Shown here piece after piece: positions 1 to 8,500 of a stretch of 17,362 nt of DNA; position 1 is the first letter of the stretch, and every line of letters starts with the position of its first letter. The translations under genes were made by a program, and so were the position numbers. Below the pieces are notes generated by a model. It saw nothing but the letters and a program-made list of their open reading frames with translations, had not been told where the DNA came from and ran no database searches. The stretch comes from Zelonia costaricensis (taxonomy: Eukaryota > Euglenozoa > Kinetoplastea > Trypanosomatida > Trypanosomatidae), in NCBI GenBank assembly GCA_030849075.1, contig JASAOO010003014.1:1-17362 (forward strand), written 5' to 3'.

Positions 1-237
1 GCACGGAGTTGTTGCCAATGCTCCTTTCTCCCCCCCCCCCCTTCCCTCCCACCTCCCAGCCAGTGAGCTTCGGCTCAGTTTGGCGAGAGACAACGAGGTG
101 GTTGGGGGGGAGTGCGAAGGGAGGTGCCGAGCGCTCACGTGTTGAACACAACAGTGCGACATGCATTTGTGGGGGGGGGGGGGGAAGCAACACACAACAG
201 CATCCGCCTGGCACGTGGTGGTTGGCGAGACGGCTGG

Positions 238-260
238 CACACACACACACACACACACAC
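238..260. repeat. (CA)n microsatellite
   Basis: An uninterrupted run of CA units about 23 bp long lies in the non-coding left flank. Open frames across it encode Thr-His or Val-Cys runs, so they are not evidence of a gene. Confidence 0.95.
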
Positions 261-553
261 TCGCACGCGCATGAAGGTCGATCGTGAACGCCACTACGTG
301 CCTCCGCCACCCTGCCCTCACTCTTGCAGAAAGGCACTGTATATATTTGTGTGTGTGAGTGTGTGCTGTCGCTTCCTGATATGCCCCCCTCCACCTCTTC
401 TACGCATCTTCGCAGTGCTCGCACGAGGCACTGGGGAGCTGCACCGCCTCAGGGTAGAACTCTCCGCCCCTTCTTCACCTGCTTTCTTCTTTGTTGGGTT
501 TGTCGTTACGTGATCCACCCATACGTGGGCGTCCGTGCGACTGTAGCCGCATC

Positions 554-580
554 TGTGTGTGTGTGTGTGTGTATGTGTGT
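554..580. repeat. (TG)n microsatellite
   Basis: TG units with one TA interruption near 572-573 lie in the left non-coding flank. Confidence 0.93.
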
Positions 581-1100
581 ATGCGCAGCGCCTGTGAACC
601 AGTTCACCGCTCTTCACTACCAACACCTCTCAAGACACACACACACACTTAAACAGAGCCACAGCAGTGCGCCCGCAAGCGCACACGGAGCTTTAAAACA
701 AGAACGTAGGCAAACGCACACCGCGTGACATCCCTTCCCCCCCCCTCCCACGCCATCACCCGGTCTGCCTCTCTTAACGCAGGTGAACCCAAGAGGCACC
801 GCACCTCGTCTTTCACCCGCCCTCTCTCCTCCTCAACTCGCACCTCACGCAGAGCAGGGGCGTACATGGTGCAACACACACACATACAGCCACTCAGGAA
901 AAGAAAGGAGGGGAAGGGGGGCGCTGAATGCGGAACACTCTGGCAGACCTCACACCTTGAGGCACGTCACAGGCTCGAGATCACGTCCACAACACACACG
1001 CGCACACACATACAGACAGACGCGTGCAGTCACGCTGCAACGCGGCCACCGACCAGCAAGTCAGCGGTGGTCCTTCTCTCCAGTTCACATCGTGCCGCCC

Positions 1101-1592
1101 TCAGTGGCGTTTCCCCTTCTTTCCCTTGTTATGCCTCCCTCCCGCGTTGTGGGACACGTTCTGCGCCGCGGCGGCGGTCGTCGTGGCGGCAGCCGCCGCT
1201 GATGGCGATGCAGCCGGCGCGGGAGAGGCGGAGGACGCGGCAGGTGCGGGCCCGAGAGCGGCGCCGGGCTGCCCAGTCGACTTCGCTGCCGCCGCTGCTG
1301 CGTCCTTGCCGTCGGACACGGCACCCGGGGATGGCGCGCTGCCCGGTGCACTCATAGACGCCTTGGTGCACTCCCCCACGAAGTCGTTCACTATGCTCTC
1401 GAAAAGCTTCAGCTGCCCCTGGTGCTCCACCCGCGCGGTGATGGTGGCGCGGCCGTCGGTCGCCTTAAGGATGAAGATCTTGCGGCTCTGGTACGGCCGC
1501 AGGCGAAGCATCAGGCGAGTGCGCTTGATGCCGCCGGGCTGCTGGTGCATCGTCCGCGCCGCCTTCGCAAACTCGCGAAGTTCCATGCGCAT
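1101..1592 (-). CDS. Putative SRP9/SRP14-like Alu-domain protein, 163 aa
   Basis: The first in-frame ATG is at 1592, and a second lies two codons on at 1586. The frame stays open further upstream to about 2180 but has no ATG there. Seen: residues 4-16 look like an amphipathic helix (REFAKAARTMH). Residues 23-36, 38-46 and 49-56 are three strand-like stretches, with the motif KATDGR at 43-48. Residues 60-79 form a second helix. Residues 80-150 are Ala/Ser/Pro/Gly-rich, and the last 12 residues are basic (HNKGKKGKRH). Known: SRP9 and SRP14 share an alpha-beta-beta-beta-alpha fold and bind the Alu domain of SRP RNA to pause translation. SRP14 carries an RATDGK-type motif at the same place, a lysine-rich C-terminus, and in primates an alanine-rich tail. 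Inferred: a divergent SRP Alu-domain subunit acting in the cytosol on ribosomes. The long SRP14 loop before the ATDG strand is missing, which is more like SRP9. The gene is likely real; the family call is only moderately certain, and it could be an unrelated small RNA-binding protein. Confidence 0.68.
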   Translation of the reverse strand: MRMELREFAKAARTMHQQPGGIKRTRLMLRLRPYQSRKIFILKATDGRATITARVEHQGQLKLFESIVNDFVGECTKASMSAPGSAPSPGAVSDGKDAAAAAAKSTGQPGAALGPAPAASSASPAPAASPSAAAAATTTAAAAQNVSHNAGGRHNKGKKGKRH

Positions 1593-1613
1593 CGCTGCTG
1601 GACGTGCACACGG

Positions 1614-1650
1614 CTTCAAGAGACGGGAGAAGGGGAGGTGGGGGCAACGT
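1614..1650 (-). promoter_or_regulatory. Candidate spliced-leader acceptor for the SRP9/14-like gene
   Basis: On the minus strand a pyrimidine-rich tract (about 1650-1618, rich in CTCC, TTCTCCC and CTCTT) is followed by the first AG at 1615-1614. This would leave a leader of about 21 nt before the ATG at 1592. Two further AGs lie at 1599-1598 and 1596-1595. Trypanosomatid mRNAs receive the spliced leader at the first usable AG after such a tract. The position is inferred and is not shown by transcript data. Confidence 0.45.
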
Positions 1651-2280
1651 GAAAAGCAGAAGAATGCGTGGGAGGACTGCAGTGGGTGTGTGTGGTGGCG
1701 GGGTGGAGAATGGCCGGGGGCGCGGTGGGCGCGGTGAGCGCGGAAGAGGGGAGGGCGGAGAGAGGGCCCGTACGCGAGGGAAAGCGAAGCGGAGAGTTGG
1801 ACAATGCAGCAAAGGGTATGCGAGGGGGGGAGCGGCGGTGGTGGTGGTGGTGATGTGGCCGAGCTGGAGGTGGATGGGTAGCCCTCGCTGAAGCGCAGAA
1901 GTGAAGGGGGTGAACGCCAGGCGGAGGAGGGGGCGTGGGCGTCGAGGCTATGGAAGGCCACGCGCCAACAGGGCCGCCTGTTGCTCCGCGTGCCGGCACA
2001 CACCCACAACCAGGTGTCACGCGAGTGCAGGGCTGCTGGGCGAGTTTGCAAAGAACTGGAACGCGCGTTTGTCCTGTGTAGGAAGGTCGTCAAAGGTGGG
2101 ACAGCGTCCGGGGTGTGCGCTGCGGCTTCACACACACACACACACCGAAACTCCGTCCGCCCTCCTGTGCAAAGGTGCAAACACGCTGATATCGCGCTTC
2201 TTTCGCTTTCGCAGTTCTTGGGCCGTCACAACTCTCCCCTGTACTCGGCCCATTCACAGGGTGAGCTTGAAGTTTGGGAT

Positions 2281-2311
<31 letters not shown>

Positions 2312-2320
2312 GTGTGTGTG
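2281..2320. repeat. (TG)n microsatellite, 40 bp
   Basis: This is a run of TG units with a single C interruption near 2307. On the minus-strand transcript it reads as (CA)n in the kinase 3' UTR region. Such tracts are common in leishmaniine UTRs and mutate easily in length. Confidence 0.95.
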
Positions 2321-2494
2321 CATACAGCGCCTCGTGTTTGGGTTCCCTCGGAGAAGGAGGAGGAGGAGGGGGAGAGAAGTGAGGTGGGTGGGAGCGTGCA
2401 AGGCGGGAACCACAAAAAAAAAAAAAAAGACACGCGCCCGATGGAGTCGCGGAGAGCGAATCTAAAGAGGTGGTGGGGGAGGCAGGAGCGGCGC

Positions 2495-2541
2495 GGGGGG
2501 GGGGGGGGGGGGGCCCCCCCCACGCCCCGGCCCCCCCCCCN
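2495..2541. repeat. G19/C8 homopolymer block next to an undetermined base
   Basis: Nineteen G residues (2495-2513) run straight into eight C residues (2514-2521). A short CG-rich link, a C10 run (2531-2540) and an N at 2541 follow. The block could fold as a G:C hairpin or a G-quadruplex. The N suggests the base caller or assembler failed here, so local length and order should not be trusted. Confidence 0.85.
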
Positions 2542-2867
2542 AGCCCTCATGCGCGACACGAACAAGCGAGCCTGCGTTTGACGGACGGACGGTGGGGCGT
2601 CCCCCGCCCACCCCATTCTCCACCGTCCGACACTCAGCACCCCAAAACGGGGTGCCCGCCTGCGGGTCTCCTCGGAGGAAGGCGCAGAAGAGACAGACAC
2701 CGCAGCGTTGCGCTACCAGCACGCGCGCAGGGAAGAAGCACCAAGAGACCGAGCCCGCGTGTCGTAGAGGCATCCAGCGGCACACACACACACACGCACA
2801 CGCACGGTCATCCTCATCTTATGCGTCTTTCCCTCTCCCCGCCCGTCACCATTGTTTGGCTTGCGCA

Positions 2868-4475
2868 CTAGGCAATGATCCGGTTCACAATCGGACTCAC
2901 GCCGCCGTACACGGCCTGCGCCACGGCCTCCGCCACGAGGTCGGCGCCGAAGACGCTCGCGTAGACGCCGCTGCCAGCCGCCGCCCCGCCGGGGCACGCC
3001 GAGCTCGGCCGCCCCGCCATCGTGTCCGGCCGCCGCGCCGTCAGCACCGTCGCCGGGACGTACTTCAGGTACTCCTTCACGTACTTGTGCCGCAGCACGC
3101 GCCGCAGTGTCGGCCGCGCCGCCGCGTCCACCGTGAGCAGCGACGACACGAGTTCCCTCAACTCACGCGAGTAGCCCGCTGCCGAGGGCGACGCGGTGGC
3201 GCCGAGCTCCTGCAGCGGCGTGAAGCGTCCCCGGCACACCAGGGTGCGGAGGTCGGCGGCAGACGCGGCGGTGAAGGGCAACACGCGCGCGATGAGTTGG
3301 TAGAAGACGATCCCGAGCGACCACACGTCGGCTGCGGCGCCGTACGCACGCTCCTCAAAGAGCTCCGGTGCCATGTAGTACGGCGACCCACATGCCTCCT
3401 TCGCCGTGTCGCCGACGCGGCCCAGCTGCGTGGCAATCCCGAAGTCGCCGAGCCGCACCGTCAGACCGTCCTCAAGCAAGAAGATGTTGTGCGGCTTGAC
3501 GTCGCGGTGCAGAATGCCGTACTCAGTGTGCAGCGCTTGCAGCGCAACGGCGGTCTGGATGAACAACGCCGCAACGATAGGTTCGGCCAGCGGATCGCTG
3601 ATCGGCCGCGGGGAGGCCACCGCAGATGTCTGGGAGGCGGGGGAGGCAGTCCCCGCACCGGAGGCAGCAGCATTGAGTGGCGAGGCTGCCGCTGCGCTGC
3701 CGCCGCTCCCGCGCCCCTCTATCACCGCGGCAAGGTCGCCGCCGGCGCAGTACTCCATCATGATGAACGACAGTGGGTAGGAGGCGGGGCGACTGTCGAA
3801 TAACCCGTCGACGTACTGGACGAGGTTCGGGTGGCCCAGCACTGTCCGCAGCACACTCAGCTCGCTCTGCACAGCCGCCACCTCCTCCGTGGGGTTCAGC
3901 ATCGTCTGCATGTTGATGTCCTTCACGACGACCGCGTGGCGAGGATCGACGTCGATGTCGCGCACGTGGTCGCCCCCGCCGGAGCCACCCATCTCGTACA
4001 GCGTGGCGCACCCGTAGTTGCCCTTGCCGAGAATGCGGACGCGCTGCAGCCCGGTCCAGGCTCGCCCACTGTCACCGGTGAACGCCAGCACAGCCGCAGA
4101 GGGCTGATCAGCGTAGAAGGCGCCGGCGGCAGCACCGGCAGCAGCAGCGATGTTGGCAGTGCCTCGCTGCCGCTGCGCGCCGTCCCACGTCGTTGCAGAC
4201 GACGAAGCCGTCGCCGCGTGGCCAACGCCGCCGGTGGCGGACACGGCCGAGTCGGGCGCGGGGTAGCCGGCGAGGAAGGCGGGGGTGGCGCCGCTGTCGT
4301 GGTGCAGGCCCCGGCCCCCGGCCCGGCCGGCACCCGCCTCCTCGCGTAGGAAGATGGGCACGTCCTCGTCGTCGCCGCCACCGTGCGCGCCGCCGCCGCT
4401 GCCCGCGTGCGGCGCGGACCGCATGCCCGGCCCCGCGTCGTCGCCGAAGGTCATCCAGTCAAACTTCTCTTCCAT
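2868..4475 (-). CDS. NEK-like serine/threonine protein kinase, 535 aa
   Basis: This is a complete kinase. Residues 1-140 are low-complexity and Gly/Ala-rich with an acidic patch (DDEDVP, 35-40). The catalytic domain runs from about 143 to 468. Visible landmarks are the glycine loop GKGNYG (150-155), the VVVK lysine K185, the probable helix-C glutamate E205, a likely methionine gatekeeper M240 in FIMMEYCAGGDL, the catalytic loop HRDVKPHN (323-330, base D325), DFG (344-346), the activation segment ACGSPYYMAPE (361-371) and DVWSLG (383-388). The hinge, catalytic loop and PYYMAPE segment resemble NIMA-related kinases. It should phosphorylate Ser/Thr in the cytosol or around flagellum/basal body structures, as NEKs often do, but the substrate cannot be read from the sequence. 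An Ala/Ser/Pro-rich insert at about 255-292 splits the N-lobe/C-lobe junction. No catalytic residue is missing. The start is the first ATG of the frame at 4475; the next in-frame ATG is codon 8. Confidence 0.95.
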   Translation of the reverse strand: MEEKFDWMTFGDDAGPGMRSAPHAGSGGGAHGGGDDEDVPIFLREEAGAGRAGGRGLHHDSGATPAFLAGYPAPDSAVSATGGVGHAATASSSATTWDGAQRQRGTANIAAAAGAAAGAFYADQPSAAVLAFTGDSGRAWTGLQRVRILGKGNYGCATLYEMGGSGGGDHVRDIDVDPRHAVVVKDINMQTMLNPTEEVAAVQSELSVLRTVLGHPNLVQYVDGLFDSRPASYPLSFIMMEYCAGGDLAAVIEGRGSGGSAAAASPLNAAASGAGTASPASQTSAVASPRPISDPLAEPIVAALFIQTAVALQALHTEYGILHRDVKPHNIFLLEDGLTVRLGDFGIATQLGRVGDTAKEACGSPYYMAPELFEERAYGAAADVWSLGIVFYQLIARVLPFTAASAADLRTLVCRGRFTPLQELGATASPSAAGYSRELRELVSSLLTVDAAARPTLRRVLRHKYVKEYLKYVPATVLTARRPDTMAGRPSSACPGGAAAGSGVYASVFGADLVAEAVAQAVYGGVSPIVNRIIA

Positions 4476-4557
4476 CGTTGGGCGGAGGGGAGGAGGAGGG
4501 GGGGGGGAGTGCGGCTGATGTCCTGTGTTCTAGTGCGTGCGTGGGTGGAGGTGATGA

Positions 4558-4618
4558 CTAACGCGATGGGAGGAACGTCACGCACGGCGAGGGAGGGGGG
4601 GGCCAAAAAGAAAGGAGA
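4558..4618 (-). promoter_or_regulatory. Candidate spliced-leader acceptor for the kinase gene
   Basis: On the minus strand a long pyrimidine tract (about 4618-4588, TTTCTTTTT then CCCCCCCTCCCTC) is followed by its first AGs downstream, one at 4559-4558. The resulting leader of about 82 nt contains no upstream ATG. A second very pyrimidine-rich tract (about 4508-4480) lies between this AG and the start codon, so an alternative acceptor is possible. Inferred only. Confidence 0.35.
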
Positions 4619-4636
4619 TGACGACGAGTGCTGTTC

Positions 4637-4684
<48 letters not shown>
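4637..4684. repeat. (GT)n microsatellite
   Basis: GT units run for about 48 bp with one TT interruption near 4669. It lies about 160 bp upstream of the kinase start, on the far side of the candidate spliced-leader acceptor, so it probably falls in the transporter 3' UTR or excised intergenic RNA. Confidence 0.95.
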
Positions 4685-5430
4685 CAGTGAGAAGAATAGT
4701 TGGTTGTCGGGAGCCGGTGAAGCTCGCGTGCACGCGGGGTTGAGGAGGCGGGGGAGGAGAAGGGGCGGAGTGAACAAGGAGGTGTGTCCAGAGCAGCGTG
4801 ATCGGGGCGGATGCACAAGCTGTGCGCAGTCGGATGCGCCCGTGTGTCGCTCCCCGTCTTCACACACACACACACACACACCCACTATCCCACCTTTTCG
4901 CGAAACGCCCACGATCTCTTATGAGCGGCGCGAGGTCGGCGAAAGTGGGGGAGAGGGGCGGCGTAGAGGCGCAGACGTATGATGGAGCCGCCGCACACCA
5001 CACCACCATCGCCTGAGGGGCCGCCCAAACCCGTCCAGCGTCGGGGGTCGGCCACCACGTGCTTCGCCGCTCATTGCCACAACTGTGACAGGCACACACG
5101 CACACACACAAACACGCCACAGACTCCCTACCCGCCGCTTCATCAATGGTTTTTGTGTTTGTTCTCACGGATACATCGTATGTGCGTATGTGTGGATGCA
5201 CGCTCTTCTTCTGTTTTCAGCAGGCGTGCAGTCGATCCGCGCCGCACCGAGCTGCCGCGGGGTGCGCACATCGGCCCGACACGTGGCGGCCACTCGGTCG
5301 AGGGCGGCGCGCACCAGTTTTAGGTGGGGTAGAGGGGTAGAGGCGCGTGTGGGCGAGGAAGACGAGGAAGGGAAGCGGGGTGCCCGTGAAGGAGGCTAAC
5401 ATGAAGCACGTCCGTGTTTGTCAACGTCGA

Positions 5431-5431
<1 letters not shown>

Positions 5432-5463
<32 letters not shown>

Positions 5464-5466
5464 CGC
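5432..5466. repeat. (CA)n microsatellite near the transporter stop
   Basis: About fourteen CA units with a short interrupted extension lie roughly 75-110 bp beyond the transporter stop codon. They are therefore transcribed as (UG)n early in its 3' UTR. Confidence 0.95.
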
Positions 5467-5539
5467 ACGCTCCGCGTGGTACTCGCGCATCCCCCTCCTC
5501 CCCACCTCACAGACTCCCGTCATCGGCACCCAGCAGTGT

Positions 5540-8500
5540 CTACGCGGTGCGTCCGCTGCCGCTGCCGCGGCGAGGCTGCAGCTCGCCGTGCTGCTCTGCG
5601 CCCGCCGCCGCAGCAGCCGCAACAACTGCAGCAGCTGCAGCCGCAACAGGAGAAGCGGACGCGTCCTTGTCGTGGGCTGCCTTGCGAGCGGCCCGCAGCG
5701 CAGCCCGCCGCGCCCTGCGTTTTCGCTTCTCCTGCTTCAGCCGCACCGTCTCGCGCCGCAGCCGCTGCGCGTTCTCCTTGTCGCGCTTCCGCTCCGTCAG
5801 CGCCGCACGGATGCGCTCCGCCTCCTCGGCCTCCTCGCTGATGCGCAGGAACACCTGCTCAATGCTGGTCTGTGAGACGGTATAGTCGGAGATGCACAGC
5901 GCCTCCCGCTGCGCCTGGACGTGCTCGAACACGGCGGACAGGTGCGCGTCCTTTGGGAGCGAGAAGACAAGCCGCTTGCCACGCACCTCCATCAGCTTCG
6001 ACGACGGGAAGGCATTCAGAATGAAGGGGATGACGCGGTCCTTGATCGCCTCCAGCTCCGCCGCCTCCAAACTCCCATCGGGAAGACCACCCCGATCTTG
6101 CTGCGGCGGTGGGAGCGTCCGCGGCGCGCCGAGCGTGGGTTGAGTGGGGGAGAGCGGCGCGGGGGTGGAGGCGCCGGCGCGGGATGACGGTGGCTGCAGG
6201 CGGATTGTCATCTCGAACCCGCTTCCGTACTTCCGCTTCAGGTGCACCTTACTCCCAATGCAGCGAAGCCTGCCGTCCACCATGATGGCGACGCAGTCAG
6301 CGAGGGCCTCGACCTCCTCGAGGTGGTGCGTGCAGAGGATGATGGAGCAGCGCTTCTTGAAGGCTTGGATCGAAGTCCACATCTCGCGCCGCGCCACCGG
6401 GTCCATGCCCGCAGACGGTTCATCGAGGATGACCACCTGCGGCCCGCCCACCAGCGACAGCGCCACGCTGAGCTTGCGCCGGTTGCCGCCGGAAAGCGCA
6501 GCCGCCGTTGTGTCGCGGTACTCGCGCAGCCCCGTCAGCTGTAGGAGCGCCCGCACGACGCGCGGCTGCTCCGCCCTGGCGATGCCGCGGATGCCCGCGA
6601 ACACGCGGAGGTGCTCCTCGACCGTCAGCAAGTCGAGCGTCGCGTCGAACTGCGGGCAGTACCCGATGCACTGCAGCGCGTCACTGCTCTCCTCGACAAT
6701 GTCGTAGCCGCAGACGTACACCTTCCCCGCCGTCGGGTAGAAATCTTGGCACAGGATGGACATGGTCGTCGTCTTGCCCGCCCCGTTCGTCCCCAAGAAT
6801 CCAAAGACCTCGCCTGGCACGACGCCGAAGGTGAGGTCGTGCACGGCGACCTTGCCGCTGTCGTACCGCTTGTGCAGACCGACCACGTCCACCGCGTCCA
6901 CCATCCGCAGCGCGGCGGCCCCCGCGGACGGGACGTCGTCGTCGATGTTGTAGTCGTGATAGCCGCCAGGTGCGACCAGCGCGGCGTGGCGACAGGGCAG
7001 CGGCACCTCACTCTCCTCTCCAGCACCCTCCCCGTCGTCGCGATCGACGTCCGGCTCTGCGGCGTCACGCGGCCCACCGTTGGCCACCTCGCCGAGCTCA
7101 GACCGCTCACGCGACAGCGCCATGTCGGACATCAACGCGAAGCTCGTTCGGCGCTGCAGGGCGGTGCGGTAGGCCTCCAAGCGGCGGCGCACCTCCAGCC
7201 GTTCATCCTCCACGTCGCTGTCCTCCTTCTCCGTCTCTGACACCGCTGCTGCCGCTGCTGCTGCAGCCCGTTCATCGCGGTCGACCCCACCCTCGTGAGC
7301 GTTGCGAGCGCTGCGGCCCCGACCCTCCGCCGCGTCGCCGCGCCCCGCACCGCCCTTCACCCTCTTGCGCTTCTTCTCCCTCTTCGCACGCTCCGAGCTG
7401 CGGTGCGCTGCAGATAGGGCCGCCGCGTCGCCGTCCGCGTCGTAGTTGCGCAAGCGCCACTTCAGCCGCCAGTACGGGTGGTCGATGAGAAGGGTGAGGA
7501 GAAGGAAGAGCGGGCCCTCGATGCCCATGTACACGCAGGGCCAGCCCACCGTCTCCATGGAGAAGGCGGTCAGGCTGCTGTCTGTTGTCTGCGACTGCGA
7601 CAGCGTGGCGAGGTTGACGATCCCCTCGCCCACGGCGTAGGTTGGAAATATCCTAAACACCTTGCGCATCGTCAGCGACACTTGCGTGGTGGTCGGGAGC
7701 AGGTTCAGCACAAACACAATGATAACAAGAAGGAATCCGGAGATGAAGCCGACTGCCATGACGACGCTCTGCGCGCTGGAGTGGGTGCGGAAGGCGAACT
7801 GCACGAGGTACGCCGTCGCCGTGCTGCAGAAGCCGAAGACCACGAAGAGCGTGAAGGTCGCCGCGATGGTGTCGTGGCCGACGTACTCGGTGCGCTGGAA
7901 GATGGCGAAGATCGTGATGACGAGCAGCATCGTCACGAGGTACGCGGTGAAGTCGAAGACGAAGTTACTGAACCAGTAGATCAAGTACCGCAGCCCACAA
8001 ATCTCCTGCAGGTGACGCGACTTGCACTCCCGCTCCTTGACGACCCAGGCGACGCAGTTGGAGGGCAGAAAGGTGAAGGGCACCATGATGATGATGCCCA
8101 TCAGCAGAAGCTTGATGCTGTCCTCCGAGCTCGACTGCGTATTCGACGGCAGCACCTCGGCGTCCACAGTGATGCTGACCGAGTCGCCCCGCACGCTGCG
8201 GAAGAGCAGGTTGTAGTAGTTCACCATCGCGATCGGGAACTCGTGATAGGAGCTCGCGTTGACCAGCAGCACGACCGAGTTGTTGCTCACCCTCGGCACG
8301 TACGCCTTTACCGGCTGCGCGCACACGATGCTGCCGTACCTGCCGATGCCGCCGTGCACGAACCACTGGTCCTGCATCATGTTGTAGAAGTCAGACATAT
8401 TCTCAGCGTTCACGTCGTCCAGGCGCAGATTGGGTGCGAGTGCAGCGGCAGCCGCGTGGTCGTTGCTGTCGAAGTAGTCTGCGCAGCCGGACGTCATCAT

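Larger units (their letters stand above)
1..1100. other. Non-coding repeat-rich flank (3' UTR/intergenic)
   Basis: No supported gene. The stretch holds a C10 run at 31-40, a G14 run at 171-184, (CA)n at 238-260, an interrupted (TG)n at 554-580 and several short CA tracts. Open frames here encode Thr-His, Val-Cys and proline runs that come from the repeats. Several + strand pyrimidine tracts (about 20-58, 470-495, 735-752 and 795-835) are followed by CAG, which would fit processing signals on the + strand. The part nearest 1100 is presumably the 3' UTR of the SRP9/14-like gene. Confidence 0.6.
1593..2867. other. Spacer between kinase and SRP9/14-like genes
   Basis: No supported gene. This is the kinase 3' UTR and the processing region of the next gene. 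It has GTG/GGT triplet runs near 1835-1855, short CA tracts at 2129-2145 and 2781-2806, a long (TG)n at 2281-2320, a GGA-rich stretch near 2350-2380, an A15 run at 2414-2428, and a G19 run meeting C-rich DNA at 2495-2540 with an N at 2541. Much of it is purine-rich on the + strand, so pyrimidine-rich on the transcribed strand. Confidence 0.65.
4476..5539. other. Spacer between ABCA transporter and kinase genes
   Basis: No supported gene. It serves as the transporter 3' UTR and the kinase 5' processing region. It contains (GT)n at 4637-4684, (CA)n at 4861-4881, a short CA tract near 5095-5112, (CA)n at 5432-5459, and purine-rich + strand stretches near 4480-4618, 4735-4785 and 5320-5400. A less repetitive stretch lies around 5215-5320. 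Open frames here are repeat-derived. Confidence 0.65.

Noticed and set aside
238..580. Repeated short units that could be mistaken for a CRISPR array
   Set aside because: These are simple dinucleotide microsatellites without unique spacers, in a eukaryotic genome.
1593..2180. Upstream in-frame extension of the SRP9/14-like gene (frame open to 2180)
   Set aside because: The extension has no ATG (the frame begins at a TTG). It reads through a pyrimidine tract and CA repeats as Pro/Ser/His runs, and a candidate spliced-leader acceptor lies inside it.
2592..3803. Plus-strand open frame of 403 codons
   Set aside because: It is antisense to the kinase, is Arg/His-rich and has no recognisable fold; the kinase frame on the other strand explains the open reading.
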